Below, one piece after another: positions 6,600-12,843 of a stretch of 12,843 nucleotides of DNA. Origin of the DNA: Clostridiales bacterium (GTDB lineage Bacteria; Bacillota; Clostridia; Christensenellales; Borkfalkiaceae); the NCBI GenBank assembly GCA_015069525.1, contig SVIK01000040.1, positions 1 through 12,843 on the forward strand, in the 5' to 3' direction. Below the pieces are notes generated by a model that had not been told where the DNA came from, ran no database searches, and worked only from the letters and a program-made list of their open reading frames with translations. The position numbers and the translations under genes are program-made. The first letter of the stretch is position 1, and every line of letters begins with the position of its first letter.

Positions 6600-7310
6600 T
6601 TACTCTTTACGAGGGTCGATGAATTTCACCGCGCCCTGTTCTGCACTGAATCTACCATAGTGTCCCATAGCTTTTGCATAAGCCTCGTTGGGTTCCATAC
6701 CTTTCTTGATAAAATCAGTCATTTTGCCAAGCGAAACGAACTCGTACCCGATAACTTCGTTATTAGCGTCCAAAGCAAGACGGGTGACGTAGCCTTCTGC
6801 CATTTCGAGGTATCTAACGCCCTTTTGAAGGGTAGAATACATCGTACCTACTTGCGAACGGTGACCTTTACCAAGGTCTTCAAGCCCTGCACCGATGGAA
6901 AGTCCGTCATCGGAGAAAGCGGATTGCGAACGTCCATATACGATTTGCAAGAAAAGTTCTCTCATCGCCGTATTGATAGCGTCGCAAACAAGGTCGGTAT
7001 TGAGTGCTTCCAAAGGCGTTTTGCCAGGTAAAATTTCCGCAGCCATAGCAGCCGAGTGCGTCATACCCGAACAACCAATCGTTTCTACGAGTGCTTCTTG
7101 AATGATACCTTGCTTAATGTTTAAGCTAAGTTTACAAGCGCCTTGTTGCGGTGCGCACCAGCCGATACCGTGTGTAAAACCGCTGATATCTTTAATTTCT
7201 TTCGCGTGAACCCACTTGCCTTCTTCGGGAATAGCAGCGTTTTCGTGACGAGCAACGCCTGCGCCTTTCGCAACGCAGAACATTTGTGCAACATCTTGAG
7301 ATATTGTCAT
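6600..7310 (-). CDS. NifU/IscU-like iron-sulfur scaffold protein
   Basis: 236 residues. The core resembles the IscU/NifU N-terminal scaffold fold: WCAPQQGACKLSLNIKQG (Cys-52, Cys-59) corresponds to the first Cys region of IscU, and ETIGCSGMTHSAAMAAEILPGKTPLEAL (split at residues 76-103, Cys-80) to its second, the FGCG-AIASS segment followed by GKT-EEA. A further Cys-109 follows. The C-terminal half after about residue 120 goes beyond a normal IscU and has GYVTRLALD and YGRFSAEQGAVKF stretches of unknown function. IscU-type proteins assemble iron-sulfur clusters and hand them to client proteins; that this variant does so is likely but not proven by the residues seen. No IscS-type desulfurase lies in the window. 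Ribosome site GGAGG, 8 nt before ATG. Confidence 0.85.
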   Translation of the reverse strand: MTISQDVAQMFCVAKGAGVARHENAAIPEEGKWVHAKEIKDISGFTHGIGWCAPQQGACKLSLNIKQGIIQEALVETIGCSGMTHSAAMAAEILPGKTPLEALNTDLVCDAINTAMRELFLQIVYGRSQSAFSDDGLSIGAGLEDLGKGHRSQVGTMYSTLQKGVRYLEMAEGYVTRLALDANNEVIGYEFVSLGKMTDFIKKGMEPNEAYAKAMGHYGRFSAEQGAVKFIDPRKE

Positions 7311-7355
7311 TGTGAAATTCCTCCAAATATTTTTTCCTCATTAAACGTTTAGACG

Positions 7356-7399
7356 ATTCGTTTACACGCACGCAATCATTGGCGCACGCATAAACGAAT
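7356..7399 (-). promoter_or_regulatory. Structured 5' leader of the NifU-like operon
   Basis: The roughly 100-nt leader contains a perfect 9-bp stem on the minus strand, ATTCGTTTA (7399-7391) with TAAACGAAT (7364-7356). The enclosed 26 nt hold GCGTGCG twice in direct orientation around CCAATGATT. It does not match a riboswitch I know. It could be a regulatory hairpin or a binding site for a repressor. Confidence 0.45.
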
Positions 7400-7419
7400 T
7401 TACCGCATAAACTAAATAC

Positions 7420-7448
7420 AGTATAACACATTTGAAAGAAAAATTCAA
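7420..7448 (-). promoter_or_regulatory. Promoter of the NifU-like/GGGtGRT operon
   Basis: Minus-strand TTGAAT (7448-7443), 17-bp spacer ending in TGTGT, TATACT (7425-7420). The start should be near 7413. The stretch 7449-7547 between it and the sigK stop holds no gene and no clear sigK terminator. Confidence 0.78.
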
Positions 7449-7547
7449 GTCCACAAAGGCATATTTTTACCACTTTTTCGTATTTTTTGCCCAAAACTTA
7501 CCATAAAATCAATTAAAATTTTCTTTCTTATCGTTAAAATGCAAACT

Positions 7548-8249
7548 CTATTCTAAAAAATCCTCAGCAGAAAGCTTGCTTCGCAACTTTTCAATCGCGT
7601 GTTTTTCTATCCTCGAAATATACGAGCGGGATATCTTCATCACCTTCGCCACTTCTCGTTGAGGCAAAGGAATTCCGCCCTTCAACGCATAACGAAGACA
7701 AATTATCGTGTATTCACGCTCGCTTAAAATCTCTTTTATTTGACATAAAAGCCGTTCTCTTTGCACGCTCTTTTCTACCTGCTCAAACACACAATCTTCT
7801 TTCTCAAAGAGCAAATCCATCAACGTGAGCTCGTTGCCGTCTTTATCAATCCCGACAGGCTCGGACAAAGAAAGCTTATTTCGGTGTTTTTTGTTGGCGC
7901 GTATCAGCATCAAAATTTCGTTTTCAATGCAACGCGCGGTATAGGTAGCGAGCGTCGTGCCGTGCCCTGCGTGATAGGACGTAATCGCTTTAATCAATCC
8001 AATACTGCCTACGGAAATTAAATCGTCCGTTTCAGCTGCGCCCGTATATTTTTTGACGATATGTGCCACCAAACGCATATTATGTTTTACCAAAATATCC
8101 TTCGCGCCCTTATCCCCTTTTCTAACAAGCGCCAAATAATGTTCCTCTTCCTCTTTTGAAAGCGGTTTTGGAAAGGAAGTCTTTGTACCAATACTTCCCG
8201 TGAAAAATACAATCTTTCCAAGCAACGTCCAAATAAATTCTAAAAACAC
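7548..8249 (-). CDS. sigK: Sporulation sigma factor SigK (pro-SigK)
   Basis: A 233-residue sigma-70 family protein that closely follows SigK, the late mother-cell sigma factor. A hydrophobic pro-sequence of about 19 residues leads into SFPKPLSKEEE, the typical mature start; by alignment with Bacillus pro-SigK, cleavage by SpoIVFB would fall after the Ser of FFTGS. Region 2 shows NMRLVAHIVKKY, DDLISVGSIGLIKAI and the TARCIENEILM core-binding/-10 segment. Region 4 has the helix-turn-helix PQREVAKVMKISRSYISRIE. I chose GTG at 8249 because AAGGGG lies 8 nt upstream and the pro-sequence length then fits the family. An in-frame TTG at 8270 is possible but has no ribosome site. The gene is intact, with no skin-type element interrupting it. 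Confidence 0.9.
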   Translation of the reverse strand: MFLEFIWTLLGKIVFFTGSIGTKTSFPKPLSKEEEEHYLALVRKGDKGAKDILVKHNMRLVAHIVKKYTGAAETDDLISVGSIGLIKAITSYHAGHGTTLATYTARCIENEILMLIRANKKHRNKLSLSEPVGIDKDGNELTLMDLLFEKEDCVFEQVEKSVQRERLLCQIKEILSEREYTIICLRYALKGGIPLPQREVAKVMKISRSYISRIEKHAIEKLRSKLSAEDFLE

Positions 8250-8301
8250 GCCTATCACCCCTTCGACCAAAGAATCAATCGTCTTAATTTTTTTTCTTTT
8301 T

Positions 8302-8331
8302 ATCGTATGTTTTCGTAGGTTTGTACTATTC
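8302..8331 (-). promoter_or_regulatory. SigE-like promoter of sigK
   Basis: Minus-strand GAATAGT (8331-8325), 15-bp spacer, CATACGAT (8309-8302). This is one base away from the SigE -10 CATACAAT and close to its GMATATT-type -35. SigE is known to start sigK transcription in Bacillus. The predicted start near 8295 gives a leader of about 45 nt. Confidence 0.55.
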
Positions 8332-8353
8332 TAAAAAAAAGAACAAAATTTAT

Positions 8354-8481
8354 CTATGTCTAACATAATACCTATGTCAAACAAAGTAAAAATACCATTT
8401 TCGGGGCATTTTTGGGTATTTTTTTGCCATTTTTACGGTATTATGCGTGTCATAATACCTATGTTTCGCATAATACTTACC
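8354..8481. repeat. CATAATACC repeat cluster upstream of sigK
   Basis: CATAATACCTATGT occurs exactly at 8364-8377 and 8451-8464, and a third copy, CATAATACTTACC, at 8469-8481. An inverted copy, GGTATTATG (8437-8445), makes a perfect 9-bp palindrome with 8451-8459 around CGTGT. CTATGTC is repeated at 8354 and 8372, and CATAATAC at 8451 and 8469, in each case 18 bp apart. Between the copies lie AT-rich runs of the form GGxATTTTT. The spacing and symmetry look like protein-binding sites. No gene lies in 8332-8531. Confidence 0.5.
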
Positions 8482-8531
8482 AATAAAACGCACGGTAGGC
8501 AATATCCATAGCATTTTTTAATAATAATGCA

Positions 8532-8559
8532 AAAAAACAGGCGAAAACGCCTGTTTTTT
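8532..8559 (-). terminator. Intrinsic terminator of rnpB
   Basis: AAAAAACAGGCG (8532-8543) and CGCCTGTTTTTT (8548-8559) form a 12-bp perfect stem around AAAA, about 11 nt past the 3' end of rnpB. The A and T runs make it usable from both sides. Confidence 0.88.
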
Positions 8560-8570
8560 AATTAAAATGT

Positions 8571-8923
8571 ACAATTTGAGCCTGTCTATAAGCCGAGTTC
8601 TGTCGTGTACGGTCATTTATCTAGGCTTATCGTCACCGATAAGCTCAAGCGATATTAACGGTATTCTATCGGACGGACAGCCCTATATGATAGAAACCCA
8701 ATCTTGCAACGGGTGGGGTTTACATGGCATACCTTGTTACCAAGATATCGGTGAGCTCTTACCTCGCCTTTCCATCCTTACAACGCAAAGCGTTGCGGTT
8801 TATTTCTGTTGCACTATCCTGAAAGTCACCTTTACCTGACGTTATCAGGCACCCTGTCCTATGTTGCTCGGACTTTCCTCATCGTCATAAAGACGCCGCG
8901 ACCGTATAACAAACTCAAATTGT
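8571..8923 (-). ncRNA. rnpB: RNase P RNA, class A
   Basis: The catalytic RNA that trims tRNA 5' leaders. On the minus strand the conserved first block GAGGAAAGTCCGAGC lies at 8880-8866 and the last block GACAGAACTCGGCTTATAGAC at 8604-8584. The ends pair as CAATTTGAG/CTCAAATTG (8922-8914 with 8580-8572), forming helix P1 and fixing the length at about 353 nt. GGTAAGAGCTCACC (8763-8750) and GGGTGCCTGATAACGTCAGG-type sequence near 8855-8835 are class A features; class B, found in Bacillus, lacks this arrangement. It has its own promoter and terminator. Confidence 0.96.
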
Positions 8924-8929
8924 GTTTAT

Positions 8930-8935
8930 ATTATA
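8930..8935 (-). promoter_or_regulatory. -10 box of rnpB promoter
   Basis: TATAAT on the minus strand, placed about 7 nt before the 5' end of RNase P RNA. No good -35 lies at 17 bp; the nearest candidate, TTGAGT, is 21 bp away. Confidence 0.65.
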
Positions 8936-8967
8936 CCACTTTATTTAAAAAAAATCACTCAATTCTC

Positions 8968-8996
8968 TTGCCTTTTTTTAAAAAATATAGTAAAAT
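8968..8996 (+). promoter_or_regulatory. Probable promoter of pyk
   Basis: TTGCCT (8968-8973), 17 bp, TAAAAT (8991-8996), matching four and five of six consensus bases. A TATAAT at 8998-9003 is a rival -10 but has no -35 at normal distance. The promoter is divergent from that of rnpB. Confidence 0.45.
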
Positions 8997-9011
8997 TTAT
9001 AATAGCTTTAT

Positions 9012-9030
9012 TTTTGCACTCTGTGCAAAA
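9012..9030 (+). promoter_or_regulatory. Hairpin in the pyk leader
   Basis: TTTTGCAC (9012-9019) pairs perfectly with GTGCAAAA (9023-9030) around TCT, ending about 6 nt before the GGAG ribosome site. It has too little T after it to terminate. It may stabilise the mRNA or be an operator. Confidence 0.4.
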
Positions 9031-9047
9031 TGGTTTGGAGAAAAATT

Positions 9048-10454
9048 ATGAAAAGAACAAAAATTATATGCACTATCGGCCCTGCAAGCTCTTCCAAAAA
9101 GACCATCTCCGCAATGACGGACGTGGGTTGTGACGTTATTCGTCTTAACTTTTCCCACGGAACGCACGAAGATTATGCGGAAAAAATCAAAATGATTAAA
9201 GAAGTTCGTGAGGAAAAGCACGTTCCCCTTCCCATTTTGTTAGACACGAAAGGGCCTGAATTCCGTATCAAAACGTTTAAAGACGGAAAGATTACTTTAA
9301 AAGAAAACGACTCTTTCACTTTCACGACGGAAGATATTGAAGGCGATAATACGCGCGTTTCCGTTTCGTACGCCGATATTTGCAAAGAATTGATTGTAGG
9401 CGATAAAATCCTTTTGAATAACGGACTTATCGTTTTCCGTGTTGTAGACGTTATCCCCCCCAACGTACATTGTGTTGTTGAGGTTGGCGGTGTTCTTTCC
9501 AATAGAAAATCGATGTATTTCCCCGATAAGGAATTGCACCTTGATTTCTTGTCCGAACAAGATAAAGCAGATATTCTTTTCGGCATTCAACAAGACGTTG
9601 ATTTTATCGCTCTTTCTTTCGTATCCAAAGCACAAGACGTTTTGGATACCAAGGAATTCCTTATGGAACACGGCGGAAAACACATTGACGTTATTGCAAA
9701 GATTGAAAATAGAGCAGGTGTAAAGAACTTGCTTGAAATCATGAACGTTTGCGACGGCATTATGGTAGCCCGTGGCGACTTGGGTGTAGAAATCCCTTAC
9801 GAGGAATTGCCCGATATTCAAAAATATATTATAAGCCAATGCCGTATCCACGGCAAACGCGTTATCACGGCAACGGAAATGCTTGAATCTATGATTCATA
9901 ACCCCCGTCCTACCCGTGCGGAAATCTCCGACGTTGCAAACGCCGTATACGACGGCACCTCCGCCGTTATGCTCTCGGGCGAAACTGCCGCAGGCGAATT
10001 CCCCGTAGAATCGGTTGGTGCAATGGCTAAAATTTTGGCAAGAGCAGAAACGCACATCGAATATATCCAAACGATTGATGAATTTGCCATTAAGAACACA
10101 TCCGAAGCTCTTTCCCACTCCGCGGCGACGCTCGCCAAAGATTTGAACGCAAAAGGCATCGTCGTTTGTACGAGAACGGGTGGTACTGCACGTATGGTTT
10201 CCCGTTTTAGACCGAATATCAATATTTTAGGCTTGACAACGGATATCCACGCATATAGACAGCTTGCTTTAAGCTGGGGCGTTTTGCCTGTTATGGCGGA
10301 CGAATATTCCTCCATTGATATCTTGTTCTATTTCGCAAAACAAGCGGCGATTAAGAGCGGTTTAGCAAAGAAAGGCGACACAATCGTTATCACGGGCGGT
10401 ACGCCAAACGGAAAGAGTGGCAACTCTAACCTTATTAACGTAGAAACGATTTAA
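9048..10454 (+). CDS. pyk: Pyruvate kinase
   Basis: Converts phosphoenolpyruvate and ADP to pyruvate and ATP, the last step of glycolysis, in the cytoplasm. 468 residues, the usual size of the short form without the extra C-terminal PEP-utiliser domain found in Bacillus. Family landmarks are in order: KIICTIGPASSS at the start, RLNFSHG, LDTKGPEFR, the B domain between about 70 and 170, ALSFVSK, AKIENRAGV with the catalytic Lys, DGIMVARGDLGVEIP, ITATEMLESM, NPRPTRAEISDVANAVYDG, MLSGETAAGEFPVE, and the C-terminal regulatory domain with CTRTGGTARMVSRFRP and VITGGTPNGKSG. I chose the ATG at 9048, which has GGAG 8 nt upstream and begins directly at the conserved MKRTKI; the ATG at 9030 lies within the leader hairpin end. 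It is a single-gene unit. Confidence 0.96.
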   Translation: MKRTKIICTIGPASSSKKTISAMTDVGCDVIRLNFSHGTHEDYAEKIKMIKEVREEKHVPLPILLDTKGPEFRIKTFKDGKITLKENDSFTFTTEDIEGDNTRVSVSYADICKELIVGDKILLNNGLIVFRVVDVIPPNVHCVVEVGGVLSNRKSMYFPDKELHLDFLSEQDKADILFGIQQDVDFIALSFVSKAQDVLDTKEFLMEHGGKHIDVIAKIENRAGVKNLLEIMNVCDGIMVARGDLGVEIPYEELPDIQKYIISQCRIHGKRVITATEMLESMIHNPRPTRAEISDVANAVYDGTSAVMLSGETAAGEFPVESVGAMAKILARAETHIEYIQTIDEFAIKNTSEALSHSAATLAKDLNAKGIVVCTRTGGTARMVSRFRPNINILGLTTDIHAYRQLALSWGVLPVMADEYSSIDILFYFAKQAAIKSGLAKKGDTIVITGGTPNGKSGNSNLINVETI

Positions 10455-10471
10455 TTATTAACCTGAAAATT

Positions 10472-10509
10472 AAAACCCCGCGTTGAGTTAATACTCTACG
10501 CGGGGTTTT
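10472..10509. terminator. Bidirectional terminator between convergent genes
   Basis: AAAACCCCGCGT (10472-10483) pairs with ACGCGGGGTTTT (10498-10509), extended inward by GAGT/ACTC around TAAT. It lies 17 nt after the pyk stop and about 20 nt after the end of the convergent LRR gene, so it serves both. Confidence 0.92.
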
Positions 10510-10529
10510 ATTATGTGATTACTATTGAT

Positions 10530-12843
10530 TTAAAGGATACCACAAACGTTATCGAAATATAACGTACAAGGAGTTCTAAGAATAAATCGGAATTCCCCTG
10601 ACACAAATTGACTAGAATCTGCCATAATTTGCGTTTCAAGAGTTGTTTTATCAATAATCACCTGATTCCAACCCGTTTTCAACGTTGCCACAGGCGTCAC
10701 CCAGTCGAAGAAATACAATACAACTTCGTCCCCAGGATTATATACATCCATACATAATCCTTCAAACGCCAACAACTCTTCCGTAGATATAATATTCCCA
10801 ACGGAATCATGTTTTAAATCAACAACGCAATATTCTCCATAATTAAAAGCCACTATTTCCACTTTAATAGAAGAATCCCCTTCCGTACGATAAGAATCCA
10901 AGCTACTGATACTATATTGCACTCTGACAGAACTTGTATCTTCACAATTATTAAGCATTTCTTTCTTTGGCGTATATGTTTCTACGTTCGACCAAGTACT
11001 ATCGCCGTATTCCGCTTCCCCGTCTACGGCTTTAACCTTTACCTCAACAGATTGAAAGATATTTGAAAGCAAGTACGTCGTATCCGTATACGACGAAGCC
11101 ACGTTGTTGCCGTTAATATTGATAACGTATGCCGTTGCTCCATCTACCGCGTCCCAATACAGCGTCTTATTTTCAATTTTTATTATCGGCGCATTTAAAC
11201 ACGTTTCAAACCAAGAACATGTAAGTTCCTCCGACCAATCACTATCGTTAAATACGTCTTTATCTTCATTAATCGCTTTAACCTTTATGCTTTTCGTGCC
11301 CGCTTCCGCAAGAGTATAACTCGTTTGCGTGAGCGTTGTTTCTTCACCGTCTACGGATAAAAGATACGCAGTAGCATATGCAACCTTTTGCCAACTAAAC
11401 GTATTATTTTCATACGAAACCGTGGGCGTCGCCAACGTATATTTTTGGAAGCTGATAGGCGTAGACCAATCACCGTCTAAATACGTCACGTTATCGCCCT
11501 TCGCTTTTACGTAAATCGTTTCTCCTTCAAAAATGAAAACGCTTCTTTCCGTCGTCGTTATTTCTTCACCGTCTTCCCCTATTTTGTATACGTAGGCATT
11601 TGCCCCAGTCACTTCCCCCCAAGACACTTCGTTCGCTGATAAGGAAAGCACAGGTTTGGACAGCCATACCCAATTCGTCGGCGTTCCGTCTACATAGTGC
11701 CAATAATTATCCCCTTGCTTAGGCACGTCCTCCGCCTTTTCAACGTAATAATACCACTTCTTATCCTCTAATCCAGAAGAATAGGAGGAGTAATCGGGGA
11801 GTTTATCGGCGCTTCCCCCATAATATACATAAGCCAATGCATTACAACCAGAGAACGCATAACCACCAATCGTCATCACGCTGTCAGGAATTACCACACT
11901 TGTTAAACCGCTACAATTATAGAACGCCTCATCTCCAATCATTATCACGCCGTCAGGGATAATAATACTACCCATGCGAGAACAGCCAGAGAAAGCAGAC
12001 GAAATAATAATTTTCGTATCATCGTGAATTTGATAATTACTGTAATTGGTGCTTGTGCACTCCACTAAAACAAGATATGGATTAGCCTCGTTTCCCAAAT
12101 ATTTTGCATTGCCGTAGGTTTCAAACGTTAAATTTTCGCAACCCCAGAATGCCCTATATCCAATCGTTTTCACACTGTCGGAAATAGTCACACTCGTTAA
12201 ACTACTGCACTCGGAAAACGCATAACCACCAACCGTCGTCACGCTGTCACCAATAGTCACACTCGTTAAACTACTGCACTCGGAGAACGCATAAACACCA
12301 ATCGTCGTCACGCTGTCACCAATAGTCACACTCGTTAAACTCTTATATCCAGCGAAGGCATAGGCATTTATTATCGTTGCTTTCGTCAAAACTGCTTCCG
12401 TCACCAATTGATTGTTGATATATAGATTTCCCGTATAATATAATGGACTCGTCCAACTTCCACCAAACTCTATTTGCGCCCAATCGTCTATCGTACCGTT
12501 ATAATATACACTTATTAATGAACTATTTCTAAGCCGATAGAACGCAGAAGAACCAATCGTTGTCACGCTGTCAGGAATGGTCACACTCGTTAAATTGTCG
12601 CAATCAGAGAACGCACGTTCCCCAATCGTCGTCACGCTGTCACCAATAGTCACACTCGTTAAATTGTTGCAATTATAGAACGCAGAAGCACCAATCATTG
12701 TCACGCTGTCGGGGATAATCACTGATTTAATTGATTTACCACTAAACGCATTATTGTAAATGCTCTTCACGGGTAAATTTTCATACGTATCAGCAATAAT
12801 AATGTTTTTTATCGTGCCATCGTATCCAATTACTTCCGCATAC
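10530..12843 (-). CDS. BspA-like leucine-rich-repeat surface protein (5' end outside window)
   Basis: The frame stays open to the right edge, so this is the C-terminal 770 residues of a larger protein; a GTG at 12770 is only an internal codon. Residues 1-340 hold BspA-type (LRR_5) repeats of 23 residues with the pattern LTSVTIGDSVTTIGxxAFxxC, broken by two typical inserts (YYNGTIDDWAQIEF... near 115 and VYYGGSADKLPDYSS near 340). Three fibronectin-III-like beta-sandwich repeats follow at about 396-465, 471-544 and 551-624, each with a W/A-Y core such as SWGEVTGANAYVY. The last 140 residues (about 629-770) form an unassigned domain ending in TLYFDNVCGIL, probably a beta-sandwich of carbohydrate-binding type. 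No LPxTG anchor or C-terminal membrane segment is seen. Such proteins are exported adhesins or carbohydrate binders; the signal peptide would be outside the window. Confidence 0.88.
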   Translation of the reverse strand, partial: YAEVIGYDGTIKNIIIADTYENLPVKSIYNNAFSGKSIKSVIIPDSVTMIGASAFYNCNNLTSVTIGDSVTTIGERAFSDCDNLTSVTIPDSVTTIGSSAFYRLRNSSLISVYYNGTIDDWAQIEFGGSWTSPLYYTGNLYINNQLVTEAVLTKATIINAYAFAGYKSLTSVTIGDSVTTIGVYAFSECSSLTSVTIGDSVTTVGGYAFSECSSLTSVTISDSVKTIGYRAFWGCENLTFETYGNAKYLGNEANPYLVLVECTSTNYSNYQIHDDTKIIISSAFSGCSRMGSIIIPDGVIMIGDEAFYNCSGLTSVVIPDSVMTIGGYAFSGCNALAYVYYGGSADKLPDYSSYSSGLEDKKWYYYVEKAEDVPKQGDNYWHYVDGTPTNWVWLSKPVLSLSANEVSWGEVTGANAYVYKIGEDGEEITTTERSVFIFEGETIYVKAKGDNVTYLDGDWSTPISFQKYTLATPTVSYENNTFSWQKVAYATAYLLSVDGEETTLTQTSYTLAEAGTKSIKVKAINEDKDVFNDSDWSEELTCSWFETCLNAPIIKIENKTLYWDAVDGATAYVININGNNVASSYTDTTYLLSNIFQSVEVKVKAVDGEAEYGDSTWSNVETYTPKKEMLNNCEDTSSVRVQYSISSLDSYRTEGDSSIKVEIVAFNYGEYCVVDLKHDSVGNIISTEELLAFEGLCMDVYNPGDEVVLYFFDWVTPVATLKTGWNQVIIDKTTLETQIMADSSQFVSGEFRFILRTPCTLYFDNVCGIL
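12165..12371. repeat. Tandem 69-bp repeats inside the LRR gene
   Basis: Units begin at 12165, 12234 and 12303, exactly 69 bp (one 23-residue LRR) apart. The second and third share CGTCGTCACGCTGTCACC and the following 22 bp without change; the first and second share the block from AATAGTCACACTCG to ACTGCACTCGG. Near-identity at DNA level, not only protein level, points to recent duplication or conversion. Confidence 0.8.
12558..12764. repeat. Second set of tandem 69-bp LRR repeats
   Basis: Units begin at 12558, 12627 and 12696, again 69 bp apart, with TCACGCTGTC and AGTCACACTCGTTAAATTG shared between neighbours. They encode the DNLTSVTIPDSVTTIG-type repeats nearer the N-terminus. Confidence 0.75.

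Noticed and set aside
8364..8370. CATAATA as the -10 of a SigG-type promoter
   Set aside because: It resembles the SigG -10, but no TGMATA-like -35 lies 17-18 bp upstream of any of the three copies and no gene follows in that direction.
8567..9051. Small plus-strand frames at 8567-8839 and 8809-9051
   Set aside because: They lie on the strand opposite rnpB and its promoter; the RNase P RNA fully explains the sequence.
9297..10118. 273-codon minus-strand frame inside pyk
   Set aside because: Antisense shadow of a strongly conserved enzyme, with low-complexity N/F/V-rich composition.
12165..12371. 69-bp repeats as a CRISPR array
   Set aside because: They are contiguous, in frame and encode LRR units; there are no unique spacers and no cas genes.

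Overview
The window reads as chromosomal DNA of an anaerobic, spore-forming, low-GC Clostridia-type bacterium, probably an uncultured gut lineage. Four things point there: an intact sporulation sigma factor SigK gene, a class A (not Bacillus class B) RNase P RNA, a paired GGGtGRT / NifU-like gene set typical of anaerobic Firmicutes, and a BspA-like leucine-rich-repeat surface protein. Promoters are close to the housekeeping consensus (TTGACA-17-TATAAT), and most transcription units end in clear intrinsic terminators.

Layout. 1-342: no established protein gene, but a perfect-consensus minus-strand promoter followed by a compact structured RNA ending in a U tract, then a second bidirectional terminator. 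343-2271 (minus): a two-gene operon, acyl-ACP thioesterase then an ArgJ-fold protein that has lost the ArgJ catalytic motifs; its promoter predicts a leaderless or nearly leaderless mRNA. 2375-5209 (plus): a divergently transcribed, very unusual 884-residue protein made of a PadR winged helix, about 540 proline-free coiled-coil residues, a Q/P/T linker and four membrane segments. 5210-5483: a structured 80-nt repeat-like element and a tRNA-Val(GAC) on the minus strand, sharing a 12-bp sequence. 5529-7448 (minus): an operon of a NifU-like scaffold protein and a GGGtGRT protein, with a structured leader. 7548-8331 (minus): sigK with a SigE-like promoter, then a 130-bp upstream region rich in CATAATACC repeats. 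8532-8935 (minus): rnpB. 8968-10509 (plus): pyruvate kinase. 10530-12843 (minus): the C-terminal 770 residues of a secreted-type LRR protein whose start lies outside the window.

Most of the window is ordinary housekeeping sequence (rnpB, pyk, tRNA, sigK). The parts that look least described are the PadR/coiled-coil/membrane protein with its palindromic operator candidate, the catalytically dead ArgJ homologue paired with a thioesterase, the small RNA at the left edge, and the intergenic motif CATARTACCTAT found near several promoters. All functional links between these are inference; nothing was computed beyond reading the sequence.
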